DNA of 47,192 nucleotides, taken from Acidimicrobiia bacterium (lineage in GTDB: Bacteria > Actinomycetota > Acidimicrobiia > Acidimicrobiales > JANYDT01). The stretch is taken from positions 1-47,192 of the forward strand of contig JANYDT010000112.1 in NCBI GenBank assembly GCA_025359845.1, written 5' to 3'. Position numbers and translations under genes: made by a program. The notes beneath the pieces were generated by a model that was not told the DNA's origin, made no database searches, and saw only the letters and a list, made by a program, of their open reading frames with translations. Positions within the stretch are counted from its first letter, which is position 1. Each line of letters opens with the position of its first letter. This document shows, one piece after another, positions 23,654 to 32,431 of the stretch.

Positions 23654-24815
23654 CTCGATAGAGGTCTTCGAAGGCCGCGACCATCCGGGCCACGTCGAAT
23701 TGTTCGACGGCTCGGGCCCGACCGGAGCGTCCCATGGCTATGCGCGTTCCTTCGTCGATCAATATTTCGGCCAATCCCTGGGCGACGGCCGCAGCGTCAC
23801 CGGCCGGAACCAATCGACCGGTGACGCCGTCCATCACCAGATCGTTGACGCCGCCGACGGCGGTGGCGACCACTGGCAGCCCGGCGGCCATGGCCTCGAC
23901 CACGGCCAAGCCGAAGCCCTCGTAGTCAGAGGTCGAGCAGAACACATCGGCGCCGTGATACGCATCGACGAGTTCAGGCAAGTGAATGGTGCCGAGGAGG
24001 CGGATCCGGTCCTGAAGACCGCGGCCGACGATATCGGCCGCGAGGGCTTGATGCTGTGACCCTCCGGCGATTACAGCAATCGTCACGGGATGGACGAGAC
24101 GGGAGGTGGCTTCGATGAGGAGGGCCACGTTCTTCGACGGCACCAGTCGAGCTACGTACAGCACGAGCGGACGGTCGAGCGCGATGCCGTGCGCCACCCT
24201 CCAGGCATCGCGGGTTTGTGCCGGCCGCGAGAACTGATCGGTGTCGATACCGAGAGGAAACCGCACGATTTGGTGCGCGGGCAGCCGCCAGTCTCTCTCC
24301 AGATCCGCTTGCACCGAAGTGGAATGGCATACGGCTCGATACCCGAAGCGTCGGGCCAGCAACCCTTCAAAGCGCTCGGTACGGGCCGAGTGCCGCCCGT
24401 AGCCCGGGGCGTCGTGGACTTCGAGCAGAAAGGGCGTTCGGGGGAGGAGAAGGCGGGCCAGAACCGACATCCATGCCGTCCCTGAGTGCACGTGCACGAC
24501 CTGGGGACGAGCCCGAAACGTCGCCACCCCGGCTTTGACGAGGGCTCGAAGGCGAGTAGCCGCACTCAGGGTACCGGTGAACCCGAGCCCGTCGACCGGA
24601 GCGGGGAGCGAGCCCAGTTCGTCTTCTTCGAAGCGCGGCCGAATCGTGATGACGCGGCACTCGGCCCGGGCCGGGTCGATGCGCTCGATGAGATTTCGAA
24701 CCACGATAGGAATGCCGCCGCCCTTGCTCAGGCGCCACATCAAATGGACCACGCGCACCGGTGGTCCGGTCGGTTCTCGCGAAGTCGCGACGCAGTGGTC
24801 CACGTCCGCCATCAT
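23595..24815 (-). CDS. Family 4 glycosyltransferase
   Basis: About 406 residues from ATG 24815 (ATG 24812 possible). The N-terminal GT-B half begins VRVVHLMWRLSKGGGIPIVV, with the glycine-rich acceptor loop. VVHVHSGTAWMSVLARLL and LPLGIDTDQF-type sequence (here FPLGIDTDQF) follow. The C-terminal donor half has LVLYVARLVPSKNVALLIEA, LLGTIHLPELVDAYHGADVF and the EGFGLAVVEAMAAGLPVVAT motif with the conserved Glu-x7-Glu. That is the GT4 family. The frame is open upstream to 25121 but that part is antisense to the neighbouring + strand gene, so I reject it. It ends inside the convergent GT2 gene. Donor and acceptor unknown. Confidence 0.9.
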   Translation of the reverse strand: MMADVDHCVATSREPTGPPVRVVHLMWRLSKGGGIPIVVRNLIERIDPARAECRVITIRPRFEEDELGSLPAPVDGLGFTGTLSAATRLRALVKAGVATFRARPQVVHVHSGTAWMSVLARLLLPRTPFLLEVHDAPGYGRHSARTERFEGLLARRFGYRAVCHSTSVQADLERDWRLPAHQIVRFPLGIDTDQFSRPAQTRDAWRVAHGIALDRPLVLYVARLVPSKNVALLIEATSRLVHPVTIAVIAGGSQHQALAADIVGRGLQDRIRLLGTIHLPELVDAYHGADVFCSTSDYEGFGLAVVEAMAAGLPVVATAVGGVNDLVMDGVTGRLVPAGDAAAVAQGLAEILIDEGTRIAMGRSGRARAVEQFDVARMVAAFEDLYRATAIGGSARSGRAKPAIGR

Positions 24816-24842
24816 CGCTCGCCGGCCGACCAAGATGGTGGC

Positions 24843-25988
24843 ATGACTCGCCGGATCGCGTTCTTGAAGGCTCCGGATCATGTGACTTTTGCGGCGGACA
24901 ACGAAGGACGTCTTCCATATGGCATCGACCACCTTGAAGCGAACGGATTCGAGCTGGTAACCACCGAAGCGCACCGTCACCGACCTTGGACCTTGCGACC
25001 GATCGCGCCAGTCGTGAAACGGATCGAACGAGCGACCGCTGCCTTGCTTCAAACCATCCTCTTGAGCCCGAGCATTCGGCGGGCGCCGCTGACCATGGCT
25101 ATGTTCGAGAGCGAAGGTCATTTCTTGGCGCTCTGGCGCGACATTCGGAGCCGATTGCCACTTCCCCGTCGCCTTCGTGCGCCCCGGAAAAGTTTGGTGA
25201 TCATCGCCTGCTGGCTTACAGATCTATGCGAACACGCGTCGCCCAAGACGTTGGCCCGATACCGGCGCCTTTATCGAAATGTGGACCGAGTGATCGTGTA
25301 CAGCTCGAACCAGACGGCGCTGCTGGCGGCGTACCTGCAGATTCCCGTCAAGAACATTTCGGTTGTTCCCTTCGGCATCGATGTTCGAACATTGCCCGGA
25401 TCGGAGGTGGGCGACGACGGCACCGTACTGGCCGTCGGGCGGGACAAGGGCCGCGATTGGCCCACGTTCCTTTCGGCCGTTGCCGGGAGCGGTTGGCCGG
25501 TGACGCTCGTCTGTCGGCCCGAGCTGCTAGATGAAGGTAAGTTGCCGATCGAAGTGACCGTTCGCCCCGAGGTTGATCGCCAGACCTATCTTTCGCTGTT
25601 GGCGAAGTGTCGAATCGTGGTGATTCCGACCCGCGAACTGGCGTACCCGACCGGTCAATCGGTGCTGCTGGAGGCCATGGGCCTTGGGAAACCATGCGTC
25701 GTCACCGCCACCGACGCTCTGCGTGACTACCTGTCTCCGGATGAGACGTGTCTCGTCGTTGCTCCGGGCGACCCGGGCGCGCTGCGATCGGCGATGGCAT
25801 CGTTAATGGACGACGAAGTGCTCAGGGCTCGGATTGGGACGGCCGCCCGAGCCGATTGTGCATCCCGTTTCGATGCGGCGGTGATGTGGAAAGCGGTTGC
25901 CACCGTTCTCGACGCGACGTTGGCGGCAGGGTCGACTTTGACGGGCGAGGCGGCAACTTCGAGGGCGCCGGCTCGCAAAAGGCCCTGA
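24843..25988 (+). CDS. Glycosyltransferase, GT-B fold, GT4-like
   Basis: About 381 residues from ATG 24843. The N-terminal half is unusual in lacking the common glycine-rich loop; it begins RRIAFLKAPDHVTFAADNEG and contains a hydrophobic-aromatic stretch. The C-terminal donor half is recognisable: VDRVIVYSSNQTALLAAYL, SVVPFGIDVRTLPG, GTVLAVGRDKGRDWPTFLSA and PTGQSVLLEAMGLGKPCVVT, with the acidic residue of the donor site. It starts divergently, 27 bases from the neighbouring - strand GT4. Its last 260 bases are antisense to the reading frame of the following membrane protein. Sugar specificity unknown; probably a side-chain or late transfer in the same glycan. Confidence 0.85.
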   Translation: MTRRIAFLKAPDHVTFAADNEGRLPYGIDHLEANGFELVTTEAHRHRPWTLRPIAPVVKRIERATAALLQTILLSPSIRRAPLTMAMFESEGHFLALWRDIRSRLPLPRRLRAPRKSLVIIACWLTDLCEHASPKTLARYRRLYRNVDRVIVYSSNQTALLAAYLQIPVKNISVVPFGIDVRTLPGSEVGDDGTVLAVGRDKGRDWPTFLSAVAGSGWPVTLVCRPELLDEGKLPIEVTVRPEVDRQTYLSLLAKCRIVVIPTRELAYPTGQSVLLEAMGLGKPCVVTATDALRDYLSPDETCLVVAPGDPGALRSAMASLMDDEVLRARIGTAARADCASRFDAAVMWKAVATVLDATLAAGSTLTGEAATSRAPARKRP

Positions 25989-26731
25989 GTTTGACGACGT
26001 TTTGGTCGAGACGTGGGGAGGGCGAGAAGAATGAGCACCGCAGGCCAGGCCAACGTGCGTTGCCTAACCAAGATCCCGAGATTGCCAATTGACGACCAGG
26101 CGAACGAAAAGATAGCACTGTAGGTAACACAGAAAAGCACAAACGGACGTCGAAACAACCAGGCCGGACAGGTTCGTATGCGTTTCGCTGAGGAGACGAA
26201 AAACACCAGCAGGGTGGTGGTCTCCATGGCGGCAATGAGGTTGGTAGCGTTGTGAGCTTCGAGCAGCGTTGGCCGGAAAAGCACTGCGAATACCGCTTGC
26301 GGGAACTGCAGAATCGAGTTTGGATGCTCAGAATGAATAGCCGACCCACCTATGTTGGTTTGCTTCGATACGCTGTTGAGTACTTCGTTGATGTTGCCCC
26401 GCGATCCTAAGAATCGTGCTGACTGCGAGATGGCCACTGCAACGCCGATGATGAGAATACCCACGATAATGAGTTTGCGTGCTGAAGCTCCTTCAGTTTT
26501 GCGTACGTCATCACCGGTGTGACTGGATCGGAAGATGAAGGCGATAGCCAACGACACGATGGCTACGGCGGCCACGTGAGGGCGAACCATCGCCGTCAAG
26601 GCGCATCCCAGTAGGGTCAGCGGCAGGCCTGACCGTCGGGCCGTGAGAAGCCCGGCCGCGCCGTAGAAGGTGATGCCGAGGGTGAACATCAGCCATGATT
26701 CCTTCCCGAGGCTGGAGGGCCAAAACAGCAA
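25727..26731 (-). pseudogene. Polysaccharide polymerase-like membrane protein, C-terminal part (other side of a frameshift)
   Basis: This frame continues the protein begun at 27395. Just upstream of the TTG at 26731 the same frame reads YAKFLFFLPSLLFWPSSLGK, the natural continuation of the N-terminal fragment, so the break lies near 26,760. Several membrane segments follow (LMFTLGITFYGAAGLL, LTLLGCALTAMVRP, AAVAIVSLAIAFIF, LIIVGILIIGVAVAI, FVLFCVTYSAIFSFAW, AWPAVLILLAL). FWPSSLGKESWLMF is characteristic of actinobacterial multi-spanning proteins found in exopolysaccharide loci and suspected to be polymerases. After about residue 250 the frame runs 262 bases antisense through the 3' end of the GT4-like gene, giving a soluble, poorly constrained tail, so the original stop may be lost. 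A true gene or a sequencing error remains possible. Confidence 0.7.
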
Positions 26732-27395
26732 CGACGGGAGGAAGAAGAGGAACTTGGCGTAGCGACGGGGAGTCGGCTTCGGGAAAGGCGATCAGCACGG
26801 CCCGATACGTGAAAATCAGTCCCCAGAACCCCATCCAGGAAAATACGAGAAAACCGCCGAGCACGGTCGGCCCCATGACGGTGTAGAGAAGTCCAGTGAG
26901 TTGCTTCAGAAAGTCGGTGCCCTCGGCGTGAGGGATGAGTCCGAAAATCGATATCGCGCCGGAGTGAAACGAATGTCGGATTTGAATGCCGGCTTCGTGA
27001 TAGGTGGAAGCATCAGCATTGCCTTCATACACTGCGAAGACGACGTAGTAGCGGGCCAGCGAGGCGAGCAATTTGGCCACGACTCCAAACCCCAAGATCC
27101 CAGGAATGGGGCGTTCGTCATCGCGAGTGATACGCCACAGAATCGGCAAACTTACCGTGACCAGAACAGGAAAGACGGCGAATGCCCCCCACTCGTCATA
27201 GTCGCGATGTTCCATCGCCCAGCCGAGCGCCATCACATAGGCACCTATGGCCACCAGACCTACGTAGGCCAACCTCGATGGTTCGTCCCACCGTTTCGCC
27301 AGTTCGATGAGCCTCGCAAGCGTCGGTAAGCGTCGTCCGGTCGTGCGCAAACTCCGTTCGGTGGAGGGCCAGCGCCTTGGAGCCGAGGAAGTCAT
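26511..27395 (-). pseudogene. Polysaccharide polymerase-like membrane protein, N-terminal part (frameshifted)
   Basis: The start ATG 27395 overlaps the stop of the upstream Wzz/kinase gene (ATGA), which supports it as the real start. Residues about 40-215 are membrane protein: LAYVGLVAIGAYVMALGWAM, FAVFPVLVTVSLPIL, GFGVVAKLLASLARYYVVFA and LGGFLVFSWMGFWGLIFTYR. YEGNADASTYHEAGIQI is a family-like loop with the acidic residues expected near the catalytic face. After AFPEADSPSL (near 26,760) the frame loses all hydrophobicity and becomes Arg/Pro/His-rich, the mark of an out-of-frame reading, while the correct sequence resumes in the frame ending at 25727. A one-base insertion (or two-base deletion) would explain it. 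Confidence 0.75.
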
Positions 27396-29047
27396 CGCAC
27401 CGGTGCTTCCGCCGAAACCGGTGCGCTCGTATAGCTCCGATCGAGGTTAAAGGGATCGGGCGCCCGGCGCGGTCGCGGCTCGTCTAAACTGGAAGGTGGT
27501 AGCGCGCTCGCGTAGTTTGCATACCGGTAGTACTGGTAGCGACGACGGCTCGGTTTGCCGGTATCGGTCAAGGCCACCGCGATCTGTTTGGCCCCAGTGA
27601 ACTGCAGGAGTTCTCGGGCCCGTTCGGCGCTGCGGACTCGAGTACGGCCGACCCGGGCAATGATGAGCGAAATAGCGGCCATCGACACGAACTCGAGAGC
27701 CTCGGCCGTCACCGACAGCGGCGGCGTGTCGACTATGACCACGTCGACTCGGTCGATCATTTGCTCGACGAGGCGGGCCGCGATCCGAGCCAAGTCGCCG
27801 GGCGGAGCATCCACTCCGGCCAGATCGAGCACCCAAATGCCCTCAACCTGCGACGGCTGGATGAGGCGACGCAACGGAGCATTGAGCACCTGATCGAGCG
27901 TGAGAGACGCCAACGATCGGGCCGGGCCGAGAAATGGCGAAATGGATGGGCGCCGAAAGTCGGCGTTGACCACCGCCACCGAGCGGCCGGTTTCGGCGAA
28001 GGCTGCGGCTACGTTGGCGGCCGTCGTGGTCTTGCCGTCGCCCGGCGAAGGCGAACTCACGAGAACGACACCGACTCGTCCATCGCTTGAGCTGGCGGTG
28101 TTCTCGTCCTGGGCCAGGAATGTGAGCGACGTTCGCAAGGTGCGATACGCCTCGGCCAAATTTGATCCGGCGTCGGGCCGTACGAACAACTTCGGCCCCC
28201 GATGGCGTCGGTCGATTGTGGGTAGCTCGGCGATGACGGGCGAGCCGAGGGCCAACTCGGCTCGCCGACGATCGCGTACACGGCCGTCGAAGCGCTCCAG
28301 CAGGAGAATCAATCCGAAGCCACCGATCAGGCCGAAGAACCCGCCGATCGGCACTCTGGCCCGACGCGAACTGGGAGCGCGAAAGCCGCCGGCCTGAATC
28401 GGGATCGCTTGAGCCCGTTGCAGGGTGTTCATGCCGATTCCGGAAGTGTCATCGTTCACGGTTTGGGCCTGTTGAAAGGCCGTGCTGTACGAGACGATCG
28501 CGGCATCCCGTTGCGCTTTGACGATGCCGCTATTGGGGTTGGCGGCCAGCCGCGCGTCGAGTTCGTCAACCTGGTTCTGCAGGCGCGTGAGTCGTAGTTG
28601 GGCGCTGGCCTTTCGCTCTTGGCGCTGTTGGTCTTGTTGCTGATTGAGGTAGCGGACGGTTTCGTCGGCGAATGTGTCAGCCACCTCTTCGGCCCGCTTA
28701 GGCTCGCTCTGTTGCGAACTCACCGTGAACGTTCCGTTGGATGCGTCCACGCTCGCCGTCACCTGAGCGGCCAGCTCAGCCGGTTTACCCTTCCAATGGA
28801 GAATGTCTGCAACTCGTTTCGGCACCTCCCCGACGGTTGTGAAAAGCGAAAGTTGATTCGTCGAGATTGTTGAGGATTCGCCCCGTTGGTTAAGTAAAAT
28901 GGTGTGTACGGCCCGATAAGCGATGGGCTTGAGCTTCGGTTTGGCCGGCGTCGTGAAGAACATCGCCAACAGACCGAGAGCCATCGCCACTACGGGGATG
29001 GCCCAATTGCGCCGAATGGCGCGTAGGTATTCATTGGATTCTTCCAT
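27392..29047 (-). CDS. Chain-length regulator fused to BY-type tyrosine autokinase (Wzz/CpsD type)
   Basis: A 551-residue protein controlling polysaccharide assembly. The N-terminus has a first membrane segment (WAIPVVAMALGLLAMFF), a periplasmic-type coiled region (about residues 100-210, rich in Glu/Gln/Arg) and a second segment (VPIGGFFGLIGGFGLILLL). The cytoplasmic kinase follows: VLVSSPSPGDGKTTTAANVA (Walker A), VAVVNADFRRP (Walker A') and VDVVIVDTPP (Walker B). Near the C-terminus, RRRYQYYRYANY is a Tyr cluster suited to autophosphorylation. This is the single-polypeptide type more common in Gram-negatives and actinobacteria than the split Gram-positive type. The 3' end overlaps the polymerase-like gene by four bases. 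Confidence 0.92.
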   Translation of the reverse strand: MEESNEYLRAIRRNWAIPVVAMALGLLAMFFTTPAKPKLKPIAYRAVHTILLNQRGESSTISTNQLSLFTTVGEVPKRVADILHWKGKPAELAAQVTASVDASNGTFTVSSQQSEPKRAEEVADTFADETVRYLNQQQDQQRQERKASAQLRLTRLQNQVDELDARLAANPNSGIVKAQRDAAIVSYSTAFQQAQTVNDDTSGIGMNTLQRAQAIPIQAGGFRAPSSRRARVPIGGFFGLIGGFGLILLLERFDGRVRDRRRAELALGSPVIAELPTIDRRHRGPKLFVRPDAGSNLAEAYRTLRTSLTFLAQDENTASSSDGRVGVVLVSSPSPGDGKTTTAANVAAAFAETGRSVAVVNADFRRPSISPFLGPARSLASLTLDQVLNAPLRRLIQPSQVEGIWVLDLAGVDAPPGDLARIAARLVEQMIDRVDVVIVDTPPLSVTAEALEFVSMAAISLIIARVGRTRVRSAERARELLQFTGAKQIAVALTDTGKPSRRRYQYYRYANYASALPPSSLDEPRPRRAPDPFNLDRSYTSAPVSAEAPVR

Positions 29048-29075
29048 CGGACGACGCTGAGCCTACCGCTGCATA

Positions 29076-30251
29076 TCAGGGAGTTGGTGTCATCGGCGCG
29101 TCTGGGGTTATGCCAAACCCCCGGAAGACCTCCACCCATCGGTCGACCATGACCGTTGTCCCGAACCTGGCCGCGACGAACCGGCGGGCGTTACGGCCGA
29201 GGTATCGGTACTGCGAGGTCGCACGCCGCAATCCTTCGGCTAGAAGTGTGATTTGGCGACCCGGGTCATTGTCGATGGCCTCGACGACGATGCCCGTGTT
29301 CGGCGAGTCGATCAGTTCTCCTACGCCGCCCACGTTCGTGGTGATCGTGGCCACCCCGCACAGCGCCGCCTCGATCACGACTCCGGGCAGTCCTTCGGTC
29401 CGACTGGCCAGGACCGCCAAATCGGCGGCATGGAACACCGGAACGATGTCGTCCACCAGCCCGAGGAAACGTACGTCGATGGTGTGCAACTGTGCGGCCA
29501 ACTTCTCGAATGTTCGGCGTTCGGGCCCGTCGCCGGCCACCAGGACGGTGCAGTGGCCGACCTCGGCCGCGGCCCGGAGGGCGAGGTCAACGCGCTTCTC
29601 GGGAGCCATGGCCCCGACCAACGCGATTACGACAGCGTCGTCAGCGATGCCGAAGAATCGACGGGCATCGGCGCGTTGGGTGCCGGTGGGAGGTCGTAAT
29701 CGCGTTGGGTCGCGGCCCGTTGGAATGACCCGCAACCGATCCGGAGCGACGCGGTAAAGGTCTTGCATCGACCGAGTGGCGCCATCCCACAGACAGACCA
29801 CGGCGGCGGCCCGGCGCAGCATGATCGCGGTCCGCGCCCGGTGGGCCCGGCCTCGGACCCACGCCCGGGGATCGCCGATACTGCGATAGACGAAGGGTGT
29901 TCGCGTGCCCGCCAGGCCCAACGCACACGCTGGCAAAGTGATCGAGCCGTAGGCTACGACGAGCGCACAATCCCGACTCCGAGCCCGCAAGGCCAGCCAA
30001 CGTCGCCAGGTGGTGCTCGCGGCGCCCGTCCGGGAGCTCGGCAACGATGTGGGCCCGAGTACATCAACGGCCAGTTGGGAAGCATCGGCAGATGGTGAAA
30101 GGGCGGCGATATCGATATCGAACCCTCGCGCCCGCAACGCCTCGGCGGTCTCCTGACATTCGAGTTCGGCGCCGCGTCGTTGGGCCTGGGCCATGACGAA
30201 GAGCACTCGTCGCGTATTTGGGGGTCGACCGGCGATGTGCGGTTCGATCAC
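29076..30251 (-). CDS. Family 4 glycosyltransferase
   Basis: About 391 residues from GTG 30251, which overlaps the preceding stop (GTGA); this coupling is why I discard the longer frame up to 30497. RRVLFVMAQAQRRGAELEC begins the GT-B N-terminal half. VIPTGRDPTRLRPP closes it, and the donor half shows VIALVGAMAPEKRVDLAL, VLVAGDGPER, VRFLGLVDDIVPVFHAADLA and SRTEGLPGVVIEAALCGVAT, with Glu-x7-Glu at the nucleotide-sugar site. NVGGVGELI is also typical. It forms a coupled pair with the next GT4 upstream and lies 28 bases ahead of the Wzz/kinase gene, so the - strand genes from 31387 to 25727 probably form one operon. Confidence 0.92.
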   Translation of the reverse strand: MIEPHIAGRPPNTRRVLFVMAQAQRRGAELECQETAEALRARGFDIDIAALSPSADASQLAVDVLGPTSLPSSRTGAASTTWRRWLALRARSRDCALVVAYGSITLPACALGLAGTRTPFVYRSIGDPRAWVRGRAHRARTAIMLRRAAAVVCLWDGATRSMQDLYRVAPDRLRVIPTGRDPTRLRPPTGTQRADARRFFGIADDAVVIALVGAMAPEKRVDLALRAAAEVGHCTVLVAGDGPERRTFEKLAAQLHTIDVRFLGLVDDIVPVFHAADLAVLASRTEGLPGVVIEAALCGVATITTNVGGVGELIDSPNTGIVVEAIDNDPGRQITLLAEGLRRATSQYRYLGRNARRFVAARFGTTVMVDRWVEVFRGFGITPDAPMTPTP

Positions 30252-31387
30252 TGTTTCCAGCCGGAATCCGCGGCGCGCTCGAAGAACGCGATCATCTCGG
30301 TGGCGGCCCGCTCGATGGTGAACTGCGATTCGAACCGGCGACGGCCGGCCGCAGTCTTGGCTCGATACGCGCCAGGATCGCGCAATACGGCGCTGAGCCC
30401 GCGCTCGAATCCGGCGATGTCGTCCATTGGAACGAGCGTCGCGTGGTCGGCGACGACCTCGCGTACGTTGGGAATGTCGCTGGCCACGACGGGGCACTCC
30501 AAGGCCAGGGCTTCGATCAAGGTGCCCGGCAGACCCTCGCGGCGGGTGGGAAAGGCAAACACGTCGGCCGCGCAGAGCAAGTCGGCGAGATCGTCGCGGT
30601 GCCCAAGAAACGTGACGAAGTCTTCGAGCTTAAGGTGTTTCAGCAGGCGTTCGAGTTCGGGCGTGTGGACCCCCGGCCGGCCCGCTACGATGACCCGCAG
30701 GCTGGGAAATTCGGGTCGCATTTGGGCCACGGCGGCGAGCAACACGTCGAAACCCTTTTCGGGTTCTTGACGGGCGGCGCCGAGCACCAGAGACTCGTCG
30801 GCCAACCCCAATGCCGACCGAGCGGCGGCCCGTCGTTCGAGTGAGTTGCGGCCCATGGCCGTTGCGTCGCGGCCCCGCTGCACCACGTCGATTCGACCGC
30901 GCCGCAGCAGGAGGCGTCGACGCATTACGGCACCGACGTCGTGACCGGTGGCATGAAAGCGGCAAGCCAACTGCGCCGTGGCCATGTCCGCGAGTTGTGC
31001 GCCCCGCACCTTCACTGTGGGGAGCGTGCGCATATGAGTCGGGCCATACATTTCGGTCGCCAGCGTGGTGCTGCATGCGACGTGTTCGAGTCGGGCCGCT
31101 ATTCGGCCGGCGAGATCCGCTTCGAAGATCGTCGTGTGCACGAGGTCGGGGTGAAGCTCGCGGATGATGGCCCTGACGCGCCCGACGCGATCGCGCCGTC
31201 CGCTTCCTGCCCCCAACAAATGCAAAGTCGCGCCGGCTTCCTCAATCTGGCGCTGCACGCCGGGCCGATCGTGAAAGTAGGCCACGTGCAATTCGATGCC
31301 ACCGGCCACCAGCCGTGACGCCATGGCCGCGAGCGACGTCTCGGCCCCCCCCGGCACCAGGCTGTCGATCACGTAAAGCAAACGCAT
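30248..31387 (-). CDS. Family 4 glycosyltransferase
   Basis: About 379 residues from ATG 31387; MRLLYVIDSLVPGGAETSLA is the standard GT4 opening with the Gly-Gly-Ala acceptor loop. PDLVHTTIFEADLAGRIAA follows, then the donor half: SLVLGAARQEPEKGFDVLL, VIVAGRPG, FVTFLGHRDDLADLLCAADV and REGLPGTLIEALALECPVVA with Glu-x7-Glu. The start chosen removes 32 upstream codons that lack family resemblance. It overlaps the next GT4 by four bases and follows the acyltransferase-like gene by 31 bases on the same strand. Its substrate is not deducible. Confidence 0.92.
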   Translation of the reverse strand: MRLLYVIDSLVPGGAETSLAAMASRLVAGGIELHVAYFHDRPGVQRQIEEAGATLHLLGAGSGRRDRVGRVRAIIRELHPDLVHTTIFEADLAGRIAARLEHVACSTTLATEMYGPTHMRTLPTVKVRGAQLADMATAQLACRFHATGHDVGAVMRRRLLLRRGRIDVVQRGRDATAMGRNSLERRAAARSALGLADESLVLGAARQEPEKGFDVLLAAVAQMRPEFPSLRVIVAGRPGVHTPELERLLKHLKLEDFVTFLGHRDDLADLLCAADVFAFPTRREGLPGTLIEALALECPVVASDIPNVREVVADHATLVPMDDIAGFERGLSAVLRDPGAYRAKTAAGRRRFESQFTIERAATEMIAFFERAADSGWKQ

Positions 31388-31418
31388 GCGGGTTGTCCCT
31401 CGGCAGCCGAGCGCACGA

Positions 31419-32405
31419 TCAGAACAGTTCGATGTCGCCGAGACGAAAGTCCCAGGAGCGTATTGGGGGCGGGGCCGAACCATTGAGCGTGCGGGCGGTG
31501 ACGACCGGTCCCCAGCCGGCGATCGGGAGCCAACTGGGGCGAGGGCGTCGACCTACGAGGAGTTGGTAGTCGCCGCCCATCGACCGTGCGGCGAGCGCAA
31601 TGAGTTCGCGGCGAGGGCGGGTCGCGTCGTGGGGCACGATCACGTCGGATACGACGGTTTCGAGGGCTCGCCCCCGGCGCCGAGTGCGCACGATCGCGGC
31701 ACCGTCGCCCACTCCGTTCGGTCCCGTGAACACTCGATAGTGGAGCGGTCCGAATCCGTAGCGCCACCGCAGGTACTCGACGGACTGCTCGGTGCGCAGG
31801 CCGGGATCCCGAGGTTGGGTGCTGAGCAACTGGTCGACCGCGACGGTGTCAGCGAAGGCTTCGCCGACTGAGAGACCCGCCGTTGACGGTTCCGACCATT
31901 TCTCAGCGGGCACGCGGGAGCGAATCATCCGCGGCGCCGCGCCCGCCCGGCTGATGTGGGCCCACGTTGCCGGGCGACCCAACTCCGACCATCCCATGGC
32001 CAAGTATCCGGGCCGGCTTTGATCATTCGGAGTATTGAAGATCAGAGCGTTGGGCTGGACGGACCGAAGATCGTCGAGCGCGCCCGTCGTGAGCGCCCGA
32101 AACACCCCCTTTCGCCGCACCGCAGGATCGGTGACCGTGTCGACCGGCCGTAGCGCCTCAACTGTCGACGAACCGCTCACGAACCGCCAGCGCATCATGG
32201 TTCGAAAACCGATGAGCCGGGAGCCGTCCCAGGCCGTCCACGCGGGCGACGATCCAAAGACGTTTTGATCGTGCTTCCACGCGAAGAATTCCTCGGCACT
32301 CACCGGGCCGTTCCAGCCCATCTGTTGCGCGAGCAGCTTGAGTATCGCGAGACGATCCGCGGATGTGGCCGGGCGAATCTCAACCGGTGATTCCTCCGAT
32401 GTCAC
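31419..32405 (-). CDS. GNAT-type acyltransferase-like protein
   Basis: About 328 residues from GTG 32405. The N-terminus VEIRPATSADRLAILKLLAQ is a GNAT beginning. VDTVTDPAVRRKGVFRALTT carries the acetyl-CoA pyrophosphate loop (R-x-x-G-V/I-x), followed by NALIFNTPNDQSRPGYLAMG. The second half (about residues 190-328) is a further domain with SVEYLRWRYGFGPLHYRVF, reminiscent of GNAT/FemAB-like proteins in exopolysaccharide loci. It would add an acyl group to a sugar. It starts divergently from the polysaccharide deacetylase gene, 26 bases away, so the two share a very short control region. Exact donor and acceptor are unknown. Confidence 0.8.
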   Translation of the reverse strand: MTSEESPVEIRPATSADRLAILKLLAQQMGWNGPVSAEEFFAWKHDQNVFGSSPAWTAWDGSRLIGFRTMMRWRFVSGSSTVEALRPVDTVTDPAVRRKGVFRALTTGALDDLRSVQPNALIFNTPNDQSRPGYLAMGWSELGRPATWAHISRAGAAPRMIRSRVPAEKWSEPSTAGLSVGEAFADTVAVDQLLSTQPRDPGLRTEQSVEYLRWRYGFGPLHYRVFTGPNGVGDGAAIVRTRRRGRALETVVSDVIVPHDATRPRRELIALAARSMGGDYQLLVGRRPRPSWLPIAGWGPVVTARTLNGSAPPPIRSWDFRLGDIELF

Positions 32406-32431
32406 GACCCGACAACGTAGCGTTGGCAACC

